Part shown: positions 1 through 8,133 of the stretch, piece by piece
Layout of the letters: every line of letters begins with the position of its first letter
Numbering within the stretch: position 1 is the stretch's first letter
Assembly (NCBI GenBank): GCA_021735565.1
Contig: JAIPGT010000004.1
Coordinates: forward strand, 1-23,795
DNA from: Patescibacteria group bacterium
GTDB lineage: Bacteria; Patescibacteria; ABY1; JAGPKW01
Reading direction: 5' to 3'
Length of the DNA: 23,795 bases
Made by a program: the position numbers and the translations under genes
Notes under the pieces: generated by a model
Seen by the model: the letters and a program-made list of their open reading frames with translations, nothing else
Databases searched by the model: none
What the model was told of the DNA's origin: nothing

Positions 1-123
1 ATATGTCATCATAAAAAAAAGATAAATATTATAAATAAAAAGCCAATAATTCCAAAAGATGAGGAAATAAAAAATAATATTAGATCAAGAAGTTCAAAAT
101 TAAGAATATTAGAAAAAATATAA
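1..123 (+). CDS. rsmH: RsmH (MraW) 16S rRNA methyltransferase, C-terminal end only
   Basis: Frame 1 is open from the window edge to a TAA at 121-123 and encodes about 40 residues. It ends in a stretch reading NNIRSRSSKLRILEKI, which closely resembles the conserved C-terminus of RsmH (usual form: N-P-R-S-R-S-A-K-L-R). RsmH is the SAM-dependent enzyme that N4-methylates C1402 of 16S rRNA. The methyltransferase core lies outside the window. The stop overlaps the ATG of the next gene (TAATG), and the neighbour is FtsL-like, exactly the rsmH-ftsL order of dcw clusters. The match rests on a short tail plus context, so the call is good but not certain. Confidence 0.8.
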   Translation: MCHHKKKINIINKKPIIPKDEEIKNNIRSRSSKLRILEKI

Positions 124-428
124 TGACAAAAACAGAAATAAAAAAAATAAAAAATAAAAAAAATTTAATAGTAGTATTATCAATACTTTGTTTAGGTCTA
201 TTTTTCGGGAAACTTTTTATAACAAATGAGGTATCAATAAAATACCTAGAAAAAGCAAATTTAGAAAATGAAATAAAAGAATTAGAAGATGTACAAAAAA
301 GATTAACAGTAAGACTTTCTGATCTTAAAAAAATAGCAACTATAGAAGAGTATAGCGAAAAAGAAAATATGGTTGAAGTTGGTTATATAAATTACATAGT
401 TTTAAATTCAAATATGGCAATGAAATAA
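123..428 (+). CDS. ftsL: FtsL-like cell-division protein
   Basis: This 101-residue bitopic membrane protein has a basic cytoplasmic N-terminus (about residues 1-14), one membrane helix (about 15-34) and a predicted coiled coil rich in Leu/Glu/Lys (about 38-72). That is the architecture of FtsL/DivIC septum proteins. FtsL joins FtsQ and FtsB to activate the septal synthase FtsW-FtsI. FtsL proteins barely conserve sequence, so the call relies on size, topology and position between rsmH and an FtsI-type gene. The ATG overlaps the rsmH stop by one base, implying translational coupling. Unlike usual dcw operons, 165 bp containing a terminator separates it from the transpeptidase gene. Confidence 0.72.
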   Translation: MTKTEIKKIKNKKNLIVVLSILCLGLFFGKLFITNEVSIKYLEKANLENEIKELEDVQKRLTVRLSDLKKIATIEEYSEKENMVEVGYINYIVLNSNMAMK

Positions 429-431
429 GGA

Positions 432-474
432 TTTAAAACGTAAGATTTAAAAAATTTAGGTTTTACGCTTTAAA
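432..474. repeat. Imperfect inverted repeat downstream of ftsL
   Basis: TTTAAAACGTAA (432-443) and TTACGCTTTAAA (463-474) are complementary at 11 of 12 positions around a 19-base AT-rich loop. TTTAAA recurs at 492-497, and GTGCCCA occurs twice (482-488 and 505-511). No reading frame of note is present. The function is unknown; it may be a structured ftsL mRNA end or the remnant of a dispersed repeat. Confidence 0.45.
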
Positions 475-531
475 CTCTTAAGTGCCCAGGGTTTAAAGGT
501 TGTCGTGCCCATTTTATCAACTAAAAAAGAG

Positions 532-558
532 AGCGTAGAGCAAATTCTACGCTTTTTT
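532..558 (+). terminator. Intrinsic terminator after rsmH-ftsL
   Basis: AGCGTAGA (532-539) pairs perfectly with TCTACGCT (546-553) around the six-base loop GCAAAT, and six T residues (553-558) follow. An A-rich run precedes the stem, so it could also act on the other strand. It should end transcripts from rsmH-ftsL before the ftsI-type gene. Confidence 0.85.
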
Positions 559-583
559 ATATAGTTTTTGTATATGGTATAAT
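555..583 (+). promoter_or_regulatory. Probable extended -10 promoter for the ftsI run
   Basis: TATAAT lies at 578-583, preceded by TG one base upstream (extended -10). The -35 region about 17 bases upstream is only TTTTAT, so the extended element would carry recognition. Transcription should start near 590, leaving about four bases before the ATG at 594, so the transcript would be nearly leaderless. Placement directly after a terminator supports the call. Confidence 0.6.
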
Positions 584-593
584 TATAAAATAA

Positions 594-2627
594 ATGTATA
601 AAAGAAAAATAAAAAATAAAATTAAAAAAGGCCGCAAAACATATTTAGATTATTATCTAGATAAGTTAGATTTTGGTATAAAAATAGATAGAATTTCTAT
701 TTTGCAAATTGGATTTTCTATTTTATTTTTACTTGTTATATTAAGGCTTTTTTCAATGCAAGTTATTGAATATAAAGTTTATGAAGCTCAAGCAGAAAAT
801 ATACAAAATAACACAGAAATTTTAAAAGCAGAAAGAGGTGAAATATATATTGTATCAAGAAATAATGATTTTAATTTTATAACAGAAAATAATAATATTG
901 ATTATATAGGGTTAGATGAAGTTGCGGTGAATATAAATAAATATGATATATCTATTTCTCCAAAAAATATTTATGATTTAACAGAAGTTGTAGAAAGAAT
1001 CCATTATAATATTTTAGAAGATACACCAAAAGAAATTATAGAATCAGTTTTGAAAGAAAAAATATTAAATAAAGAAATTATTTTAAATAAAATAATAGAA
1101 ATATTTGGAGATAAAGTTGATGAAGAAATTATATCTAGCAGGCTAGATAAAGTTGATGATCCTTATGAAATAATATATAGAGATGCATCAGAAGAAGCTG
1201 CTGATAATTTAAAAAAATGGGTCTCAGATAAATTTATAGAAGCAATTATTCCTTTATTAAAAGAGGATGTTTCTGATTATATATTATCTCAAATCACATA
1301 TACATCTCAAGGTCTTTTTAATTTTGAAAAAAAACAATCTAGATATTATCCAGATGATAATCTTTTTAGTTCTATAACTGGATTTACAAGAGTAGAAGAT
1401 GAAATTTTAATAGGTCAATATGGATTAGAAGGAACATACAATAAAGAATTACAAGGAAAAGATGGAAAAATTAAAGGTAAAAAAGATACAAAAGGAAGAA
1501 TGATAAATTCTGATGAAGTAATATTAGAAAAAGAAGATGGGATAGATTTAATATTAACTTTAGATAAGGCAATACAATATAATATATGCAAAATATTAGA
1601 AGAAGAATCAGAAAAATATAAACCAGAAGAAGCTAGTATAACTATAATGAATCCATATACAGGAGAAATTTTAGGTATGTGTAATTATCCAAATTATAAT
1701 CCTAATAAATATAATGAAGTAGAAGATATAAGAACTTATATGAATCCTGTTGTTATGGATCAATATGAACCAGGTTCTATATTTAAAGTTATAACAGTAG
1801 CAAGTGGAATAAATGAAGGTATAATAGATGCTTATTCCACATACATAGATCCAGGATGTATGGAATTAGACGATTGGCCATATCCAATTTGTAATTCTGA
1901 TTATAAAACAATAGGTCCTAGAGGAAAACAAACCATGATAGATATTTTAGATAAATCTTTAAATACTGGAAGTTGGTATATTTCTGATACAATAGGTAAG
2001 AATAAAGCTGAAAATTATATAAAAAACTTTGGATTTGGAGAAAAAACAGGTATAGAACTAGGTGGTGAAGTTTCTGGTAATATAAATAATTTAAAAACTA
2101 AAAACGATATATATTATGCAACAGCATCTTTCGGACAAGGTATAGCAATAACGCAAATTCAATTTTTATCAGCATTTTCAGCCATAGTTAGCGACGGTTA
2201 TTTAAGAAAACCATATATTATAAAAGCTACTTATAATAAAAGTAATAATGAATTAAAAATAAATGAACCTGAAAAAATTAGAAAAGTTATTGAAGAATCT
2301 TCAGCAATAACAGTAAGAGGAATGCTAGTTTCTGTTGTAGAGAAAGGGCATGCTAAATTAGCTCAAGTTCCTGGATATTATGCAGGAGGTAAAACAGGGA
2401 CAGCTCAAATTGCAGAAGGTGGGGTATATACTGCAGATAGAACTATGCAATCTTTTGTTGGTTTTGGACCCATAGATAATCCTAATTTTGCAATTCTTAT
2501 AACTTTAAAAAATCCAGAAACAAAATATTCATCAGATTCTGCTGCACCAATATTTAGTAGAGTTGCTAGTTTTTTATTTGATTATTACGAAATTCCACTT
2601 CAAAAAGATCCATATTCTTCTAATTAA
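594..2627 (+). CDS. ftsI: FtsI/PBP2-type class B penicillin-binding protein (septal transpeptidase)
   Basis: This 677-residue protein forms peptide crosslinks in peptidoglycan outside the membrane. It has a basic cytoplasmic start, a membrane anchor (about residues 36-57), a pedestal/dimerisation region (about 65-310) and a transpeptidase domain (about 340-665). All three penicillin-binding motifs are visible: SxxK as S395-I-F-K398 (S395 the acylated nucleophile), SxN as S455-L-N457, and KTGT at 600-603. Residues about 100-240 hold an acidic, helix-rich insertion that makes it longer than many FtsI proteins. Position after rsmH-ftsL favours FtsI over the elongation protein PBP2. No Shine-Dalgarno precedes the ATG; a promoter sits just upstream. 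It heads a run of four closely spaced genes. Confidence 0.88.
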   Translation: MYKRKIKNKIKKGRKTYLDYYLDKLDFGIKIDRISILQIGFSILFLLVILRLFSMQVIEYKVYEAQAENIQNNTEILKAERGEIYIVSRNNDFNFITENNNIDYIGLDEVAVNINKYDISISPKNIYDLTEVVERIHYNILEDTPKEIIESVLKEKILNKEIILNKIIEIFGDKVDEEIISSRLDKVDDPYEIIYRDASEEAADNLKKWVSDKFIEAIIPLLKEDVSDYILSQITYTSQGLFNFEKKQSRYYPDDNLFSSITGFTRVEDEILIGQYGLEGTYNKELQGKDGKIKGKKDTKGRMINSDEVILEKEDGIDLILTLDKAIQYNICKILEEESEKYKPEEASITIMNPYTGEILGMCNYPNYNPNKYNEVEDIRTYMNPVVMDQYEPGSIFKVITVASGINEGIIDAYSTYIDPGCMELDDWPYPICNSDYKTIGPRGKQTMIDILDKSLNTGSWYISDTIGKNKAENYIKNFGFGEKTGIELGGEVSGNINNLKTKNDIYYATASFGQGIAITQIQFLSAFSAIVSDGYLRKPYIIKATYNKSNNELKINEPEKIRKVIEESSAITVRGMLVSVVEKGHAKLAQVPGYYAGGKTGTAQIAEGGVYTADRTMQSFVGFGPIDNPNFAILITLKNPETKYSSDSAAPIFSRVASFLFDYYEIPLQKDPYSSN

Positions 2628-2642
2628 GTAATAAAAGTAAAT

Positions 2643-3977
2643 ATGTTATTAAATAAAGAAGTTTTTAAAAATTATGATATAAGAGGTATATATAACGAAG
2701 AATTAACAGTAAATGAAGTAATAATGACCGCAAAGGCATATTATTTTAAATTAAAACCAAAAAAAGTTGCAATAGGATATGATGCTAGAGTTTCCTCAGA
2801 AGAAATTTGTGATTTATTCTCAAAAACACTAGAAGAATTAGGAGTGGAAGTTGATATATTAGGATTAATCCCAACAGGAATGTTATATGGTATAGCAAAT
2901 TTAGGAGAATATGATGGTGGAATTATGATAACAGCATCTCATAATCCTAAAGAATATAATGGTATAAAAATGATTGGAGTAAAAGATAATATAGTTATTT
3001 CAGGAAAAGAGATATATGAAATTACCCAAAAGATAAAAGAAAAAACCTTAGAATCTTTAAATAAAGAGGGATTAATAATAAAAAAAGATTTATTTAATTT
3101 ATATATAGATCATTGTTTTTCAAAAGTAAAAGAAGAAGAAATAAAAGAAATAAATATAGCAATTGATGCAAGTTCTGGAACCTTTGGTAAAATGATAGAA
3201 AAAATAGAAAATAAAATACCTCAGGTTAAAATAACTAAATTAAATTTCGTTCCAGATGGAAATTTCCCAAATCATGGTCCAAATCCATTAGAAGAAGGTT
3301 CTTGTGATATTTTATCAAAAACAATTATAGATAATAAATTAGATGGAGGATTTATATTTGATGGAGATGGTGACAGAATATTTTTAATGGATGAAAAAGG
3401 TGAAAGAATAGAAGGAGGTTTGACTTTATTACTTATTGCAAAAGAAATTTTAGAAAATAAAAAAAGCTCTGGCATTGTTTATAATTGGGCTCCAAAAACC
3501 GTCCCAGAACATATTGAAAAATGGGGAGGTAGAGCTTTAAGAAGTAAAGTTGGATATATAAATATTAAAGATACTATGTTAAATAATAATGGAGAAATGG
3601 GCGGAGAATATTCTTGTCATTATTGTTTTTCAGAAAATTTTTATAGTGATTCAGGATTATTAGCTCTCCTTAAAATATTAAAAACAATATCAAATTCTGA
3701 TAAAAAAATAAGTGAACAAATAAAAGAATTAGGAGCAGGGTTTACAGTTCAAGATAATATAAAAGTTGATAGCGTAGAAGAGGCTATTTTAAAAATAAAA
3801 AATGTTTATAATCAAAATAAATTTGATGAGTTTGATGGTTTAACTATATATTCAGAAGATTTTTGGTTTGGAATAAGAGGATCAAGCACAGAACCATTAC
3901 TTAGAATATATTTAGAAGCGGAAGATAAAGAGAAGGCTTATTTAAAATTAAATGAAATAAAAAATATTTTAAAATAA
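2643..3977 (+). CDS. Phosphomannomutase/phosphoglucomutase (alpha-D-phosphohexomutase)
   Basis: This 444-residue cytosolic enzyme should interconvert hexose 1- and 6-phosphates, feeding sugar-nucleotide synthesis. The family motifs occur in order: an N-terminal YDIRG (11-15), the phosphoserine loop TASHNP (S99 the phosphorylated residue), the Mg-binding loop DGDGDR (240-245), the sugar-specificity loop GGEYSCHY (320-327) and the phosphate-binding loop RGSSTEP (412-418). The GGE(x)S pattern is typical of the PMM/PGM subgroup rather than GlmM. Cys325 replaces the glycine usually seen in GGExSGH. Length is normal. It begins 15 bp after ftsI and ends 23 bp before the ATPase gene, so cotranscription is likely. 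Mannose versus glucose preference cannot be told from sequence alone. Confidence 0.87.
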   Translation: MLLNKEVFKNYDIRGIYNEELTVNEVIMTAKAYYFKLKPKKVAIGYDARVSSEEICDLFSKTLEELGVEVDILGLIPTGMLYGIANLGEYDGGIMITASHNPKEYNGIKMIGVKDNIVISGKEIYEITQKIKEKTLESLNKEGLIIKKDLFNLYIDHCFSKVKEEEIKEINIAIDASSGTFGKMIEKIENKIPQVKITKLNFVPDGNFPNHGPNPLEEGSCDILSKTIIDNKLDGGFIFDGDGDRIFLMDEKGERIEGGLTLLLIAKEILENKKSSGIVYNWAPKTVPEHIEKWGGRALRSKVGYINIKDTMLNNNGEMGGEYSCHYCFSENFYSDSGLLALLKILKTISNSDKKISEQIKELGAGFTVQDNIKVDSVEEAILKIKNVYNQNKFDEFDGLTIYSEDFWFGIRGSSTEPLLRIYLEAEDKEKAYLKLNEIKNILK

Positions 3978-4000
3978 TTTAATAAAATAAATAAAAAAAG

Positions 4001-6652
4001 GTGTATTACGATTTTTCAATTGAAAAAACTTTAGATATTCTAAAAACTACAAAAAATGGATTAACTTCTAAAGAGGCAGATATAAGGCAAAAAGAATTTG
4101 GTAAAAATGAATTAGATGAAATAAAAAAAACTACTGCTTTTGAAATTTTTATAAGACAAGTAAAAAATCCATTAATAGTTGTTTTAATTATTGCAGCAGT
4201 AATAAGCGTATTATTACATGAATATATAGATGTGATAGTTATTTTATTTGCTATTTTAGTAAATGCAATAATAGGCTTTGTTCAAGAAATAAAAGCAGAA
4301 AAAACGATGGAATCTCTTAAAAAAATGGTAAAGTTTGAAGCAATTGTATTAAGAGATGGAAAAAAAGTTAAATTAGATATAAAAGAATTAGTTCCAGGAG
4401 ATATAGTTTTTTTAGAAAATGGGGATAGAGTTCCAGCTGATGGTAGAATTATAGAATTTACAGAATTTTCAACAGATGAATCTATATTAACAGGTGAATC
4501 AATACATATTCAAAAAAACAATCATAAATTAACAAAAAATATAGAGCTTTCAGGAAGAAAAAATATGGTTTATATGGCAACAAATTCAGTTTCTGGAAGA
4601 GCTATTGTCGTTATAACAAACACAGGAAATAAAACAGAAGTAGGAAAAATAAATGATTTAATAAAATTTAAAGAAGATAAAACTCCAATAGAAAAAAAAC
4701 AAGCAAAACTTGCTATGCAAATAACAAAAATTATAATAGGAGCTTGTTTTATTATGTTTGCAATTGGAATAATTTTCGGAAGAGATATATTTGAAATGTT
4801 TATAACAAGTGTTGCTATAGCAGTTTCAGCAATGCCAGAAGGCCTTGTAATTGGTGTAACAGTTATTTTAGCAATAGGAATGATAGCTATTTTAAAGAAA
4901 AATGCATTAGTTAGAAATTTAAATGCAGCACAAACACTAGGTTCTGTTGGGGTTATATGTACAGATAAAACAGGAACAATAACTCAAGGAAAAATGTATG
5001 TTACCGAAATATATACAGAAGATCAGGAGGTAAAGGTTTTAAATGTTGATAAAAAATTAGATGTAAAAATAACTGATTCAGTAGAATTAACTGCAAAAAT
5101 ATTTTCAAAATGTAATAATGCTTATTTTTCAAAACATATAAAAGATATAAAAAACATCAATGAAATTTTAGGAAGCCCTACAGAAAAAGCTCTACTTTAT
5201 TTTTCATTAAAAAATAATATAAAAAGTATAAGTATAAATGATAGATTAGACGAAATTCCTTTTAGTTCAGATAAAAAAGTTATGTTTACAATGAATAAAA
5301 ATAATTCAAAAAGAAATATAATCTATACAAAAGGCGCTCCAGAAAAAATATTAGAAATATCTAATTTTATTTATAGAGATGGAAAAATAACAAAATTAGA
5401 TAAAAAAACAAAAGAAAAAGTAGAAAACAAATTTAAAGAAATAGCTGCTTTAGGTTTAAGAATATTAGGATGTGCATTTCAAGAATGCCCACATAAAGAA
5501 ATAAATCTTAAAAATATAGACATAAATAAAAATTTTATATTTACAGGATTTGTAGGAATTAGTGACCCAGTAAGAACTGATGCAAAGAAAGTTATTAAAA
5601 AATGTAGAGAAGCAGGAATTAGGCTTTGTATGATAACTGGAGATAATAAAATAATAGCAAAAACAATAGGAGATCAGACTGGTTTAATAAATAAAAAAAA
5701 TCAAATCATAGAAGGTTGGCAAATAGATGAATTAACAGATAATGAATTAGAAAAAACCATTAAAAAGGTTAATATATTTGCAAGAACAACACCTTCTCAT
5801 AAATTAAGAATAATAAATGCATTTAAAAATAATGGAGAAATAGTATCAATGACAGGAGATGGTGTAAATGATGCTCCAGCATTAAAGCTAGCAGATATTG
5901 GAGTTGCATTAGGCTCTGGAACAGATATAGCAAAAGAATCTTCTGATATTATATTATTAGACGATAGTTTAAAAAATATAGTAGCATCAGTTGAGCAAGG
6001 AAGAGTGGTTTATAGGAATATTCAAAAAATGACATTCTTTTTATTATCAGACTCTTTTTCTAGAATGTTTTTGATAATAGGAGGTATATTTTTAGGATTT
6101 CCAATACCAATATTAGCTTCTCAAATATTAGTTAGTAATTTAATAGAGGATACTTTTCCTGCAATGGCATTATCTAAAGAACCAGCAGATGATGATATTA
6201 TGAAAGAATCTCCAGTTGGTCAAGATGAAAATATATTAAATTTTGAAATGAAATTTTTAATAGGATTTATAAGTATATTTTTAGCATTTTTTATGCTTCT
6301 AGTATTTTATTTTCTATATTATTTTAAAGGAATAGATTTAAAAGAAGCAAGAACTGTTGTTTTTGCTATATCTTCAGTTGATTCTATGCTTTATGTATTT
6401 TCTGCTAAAAATTTACATAAAAGAATAACTTTAAACTCAATTACAAATAACAAATACTTATTATATGCAGTTTTAATATCATTTTTCAGTCTTATATTTA
6501 TAATATATAATCCATTAATGAATAGAATTTTTACAACTGTTCCTTTAAATTTTATTGACTGGGTTTTAATATTTTTGGTAAGCTTAACAACAATATTTTT
6601 AATAGAGATTATAAAACATTTATTTAACAAAAAATACTTAAAAAATAAATAA
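4001..6652 (+). CDS. P2-type cation-transporting ATPase
   Basis: This 883-residue membrane pump couples ATP hydrolysis to cation transport. An N-terminal cation-ATPase domain (about 1-50) is followed by two helices, the actuator domain with TGES (164-167), helix 4 with PEGL (279-282), the phosphorylation motif DKTGT (D322 phosphorylated), the nucleotide domain with a KGAPE motif, the hinge GDGVNDAP and a C-terminal bundle of six helices. The layout matches SERCA/PMR1-like P2 pumps of about 880-900 residues. The helix-4 glutamate is kept, but helix 5 reads S683-D-S-F-S-R688, placing Arg where SERCA has Glu771. Helix 6 reads N713-L-I-E716-D717. The ion is therefore uncertain. The start is GTG; no in-frame ATG lies between it and the previous stop. 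The stop is one base from asnS. Confidence 0.9.
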   Translation: MYYDFSIEKTLDILKTTKNGLTSKEADIRQKEFGKNELDEIKKTTAFEIFIRQVKNPLIVVLIIAAVISVLLHEYIDVIVILFAILVNAIIGFVQEIKAEKTMESLKKMVKFEAIVLRDGKKVKLDIKELVPGDIVFLENGDRVPADGRIIEFTEFSTDESILTGESIHIQKNNHKLTKNIELSGRKNMVYMATNSVSGRAIVVITNTGNKTEVGKINDLIKFKEDKTPIEKKQAKLAMQITKIIIGACFIMFAIGIIFGRDIFEMFITSVAIAVSAMPEGLVIGVTVILAIGMIAILKKNALVRNLNAAQTLGSVGVICTDKTGTITQGKMYVTEIYTEDQEVKVLNVDKKLDVKITDSVELTAKIFSKCNNAYFSKHIKDIKNINEILGSPTEKALLYFSLKNNIKSISINDRLDEIPFSSDKKVMFTMNKNNSKRNIIYTKGAPEKILEISNFIYRDGKITKLDKKTKEKVENKFKEIAALGLRILGCAFQECPHKEINLKNIDINKNFIFTGFVGISDPVRTDAKKVIKKCREAGIRLCMITGDNKIIAKTIGDQTGLINKKNQIIEGWQIDELTDNELEKTIKKVNIFARTTPSHKLRIINAFKNNGEIVSMTGDGVNDAPALKLADIGVALGSGTDIAKESSDIILLDDSLKNIVASVEQGRVVYRNIQKMTFFLLSDSFSRMFLIIGGIFLGFPIPILASQILVSNLIEDTFPAMALSKEPADDDIMKESPVGQDENILNFEMKFLIGFISIFLAFFMLLVFYFLYYFKGIDLKEARTVVFAISSVDSMLYVFSAKNLHKRITLNSITNNKYLLYAVLISFFSLIFIIYNPLMNRIFTTVPLNFIDWVLIFLVSLTTIFLIEIIKHLFNKKYLKNK

Positions 6653-6653
6653 T

Positions 6654-7943
6654 ATGGAATGTATAAAAGATATACAAAAATATAAAGATAAAGAAATAAA
6701 ATTATCTGGCTGGGTATATAATTATAGATCATCAGGTAAAATAGCATTTTTACAATTAAGAGATGGAACAGGATTTATTCAATGTGTTGCTATAAAGAAT
6801 AATTTATCAGAAGAAGAATGGCAAAAAGTAGAAAAAATTACTCAAGAAACATCAGTAGAAATAGAAGGCTTAGTTAAAGAAGATTCAAGAAGTGATATTG
6901 GTTTTGAAATAGAAATTACAAAAATTAATATATTACAAATACCAGAAGAGGAATATCCAATAGGGAATAAAGAACATGGAGCTGATTTTTTATTAAATAA
7001 TAGACATTTATGGCTAAGATCTAGAAGACAATGGGCTATACAAAAGATTAGAAATACTATTATAAATGCAACATATAAATATTTTGAAGAAAATAATTTT
7101 ACTAAAATAGATTCACCAATATTAACTCCAAGTTCATGTGAAGATACTACAGAATTATTTGAAGTTGATTATTTTGATAGAAAAGCTTATTTATCACAAT
7201 CAGGCCAATTATATTTAGAAGCTGCTATATTTAGCTTAGGAAAAGTATTTGATTTTGGTCCTGTGTTTAGAGCAGAAAAATCTAAAACAAGAAGACATCT
7301 AACAGAATTTTGGATGATGGATGCTGAAATGGCTTTTCATGACTATAAAGATAATATGAAAGTTCAAGAAGAATTAATATGCTATATTTTGGAACAAGTA
7401 TTAAAAGAAAATAAAAATGAACTTTTAATTTTAGAAAGAAATATAGAAACTTTAGAGAAAATTAAAGCACCTTTTATATATAAAACACATAAAGAAGTAG
7501 TGGAAGAATTACAAGAAATGGGATCAGATATAAAACAAGGAGAAGATTTAGGAGCAGATGATGAAACAATATTAACAAAGAAATATGATAATCCTATATT
7601 CGTTTCTAAATATCCTAAAAATGTAAAAGCTTTCTATATGAAAGAAGACCCAGAAGATAAAGATGTTGTTTTATGTTCAGATTTATTAGCTCCAGAAGGA
7701 TATGGCGAAATAATAGGAGGAAGTGAAAGGGAAACTGATTATAATATTCTAATGCAAAAAATTAAAGAAAAGAATCTAGATCCAAAAGTATTTTCTTGGT
7801 ATTTGGATTTAAGAAAATATGGAAGTGTAAAACATTCAGGATTCGGTTATGGTTTAGAAAGAATAGTAGCTTGGATTTGTGGCTTAAAACATGTTAGAGA
7901 AACTATACCATTCCCAAGGACAATACACAGATTAGATCCATAA
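6654..7943 (+). CDS. asnS: Asparaginyl-tRNA synthetase
   Basis: This 429-residue class IIb synthetase charges tRNA-Asn with asparagine in the cytosol. An OB-fold anticodon-binding domain spans about residues 15-100, followed by the catalytic domain. Motif 2 includes FRAEKS (205-210) and then RHLTEFWMMDAEMAF; the HLxEFWM form is typical of AsnRS rather than AspRS. Motif 3 is GFGYGLER (396-403), and the protein ends IPFPRTIHRLDP. The segment YLSQSGQLYLEAAIF (179-193) and the TRRHLTEFW stretch recall the archaeal-type AsnRS from memory of family sequences. A dedicated AsnRS implies direct Asn-tRNA synthesis, though GatCAB cannot be judged here. It begins one base after the ATPase stop and closes the ftsI run. 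Confidence 0.9.
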   Translation: MECIKDIQKYKDKEIKLSGWVYNYRSSGKIAFLQLRDGTGFIQCVAIKNNLSEEEWQKVEKITQETSVEIEGLVKEDSRSDIGFEIEITKINILQIPEEEYPIGNKEHGADFLLNNRHLWLRSRRQWAIQKIRNTIINATYKYFEENNFTKIDSPILTPSSCEDTTELFEVDYFDRKAYLSQSGQLYLEAAIFSLGKVFDFGPVFRAEKSKTRRHLTEFWMMDAEMAFHDYKDNMKVQEELICYILEQVLKENKNELLILERNIETLEKIKAPFIYKTHKEVVEELQEMGSDIKQGEDLGADDETILTKKYDNPIFVSKYPKNVKAFYMKEDPEDKDVVLCSDLLAPEGYGEIIGGSERETDYNILMQKIKEKNLDPKVFSWYLDLRKYGSVKHSGFGYGLERIVAWICGLKHVRETIPFPRTIHRLDP

Positions 7944-7968
7944 TCATATAAAAATATTGATAAAAATA

Positions 7969-7999
7969 ATGTGGGAACGCGCCGTGGCGCGTTCCTCAT
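7969..7999. repeat. GC-rich hairpin repeat, copy A
   Basis: GGAACGCGCC (7974-7983) and GGCGCGTTCC (7986-7995) are perfect 10-base complements around the bases GT. ATG (7969-7971) can extend the stem with CAT (7997-7999). Such a GC-rich hairpin stands out in this AT-rich DNA. No T tract follows on either side, so it is not a classical terminator. A related sequence lies at 10981-11006 in another intergenic region, which suggests a dispersed palindromic (REP-like) repeat. Confidence 0.8.
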
Positions 8000-8046
8000 G
8001 AATTTCAAAATAAAACATTTTTACGCATCCCTCATGAATTTCAAAA
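7994..8046. repeat. 17-base direct repeat
   Basis: CCTCATGAATTTCAAAA occurs exactly at 7994-8010 and again at 8030-8046, with 19 bases between. The first copy overlaps the right arm of the GC-rich hairpin; the second is preceded by the similar ACGCATC. This looks like a partial duplication of the repeat's flank. Confidence 0.8.
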
Positions 8047-8070
8047 ATTAGACCTGGCATTATAAAAATG

Positions 8071-8099
8071 TTTCTTAAGATGATTTTATTTGGTATAAT
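8071..8099 (+). promoter_or_regulatory. Probable promoter for rlpA-ftsEX-vanZ
   Basis: TATAAT at 8094-8099 is preceded by TG one base upstream (extended -10). A weak -35 candidate TTTCTT lies at 8071-8076 with a 17-base spacer. The predicted start near 8106 leaves about 28 bases before the ATG at 8134, with no Shine-Dalgarno. It is the only good promoter in the 190-bp gap after asnS. Confidence 0.55.
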
Positions 8100-8133
8100 A
8101 ACACCATAATAAATAAATAAGAAACTTATAATT

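Noticed and set aside
6391..6747. 118-residue - strand frame spanning the ATPase/asnS junction
   Set aside because: It is antisense to two clearly real genes; its hydrophobic composition results from complementing A-rich coding DNA.
7974..7995. GC-rich hairpin as the terminator of asnS
   Set aside because: The stem is strong but neither side has a T run, and a near copy elsewhere points to a repeat; it may still influence mRNA ends.
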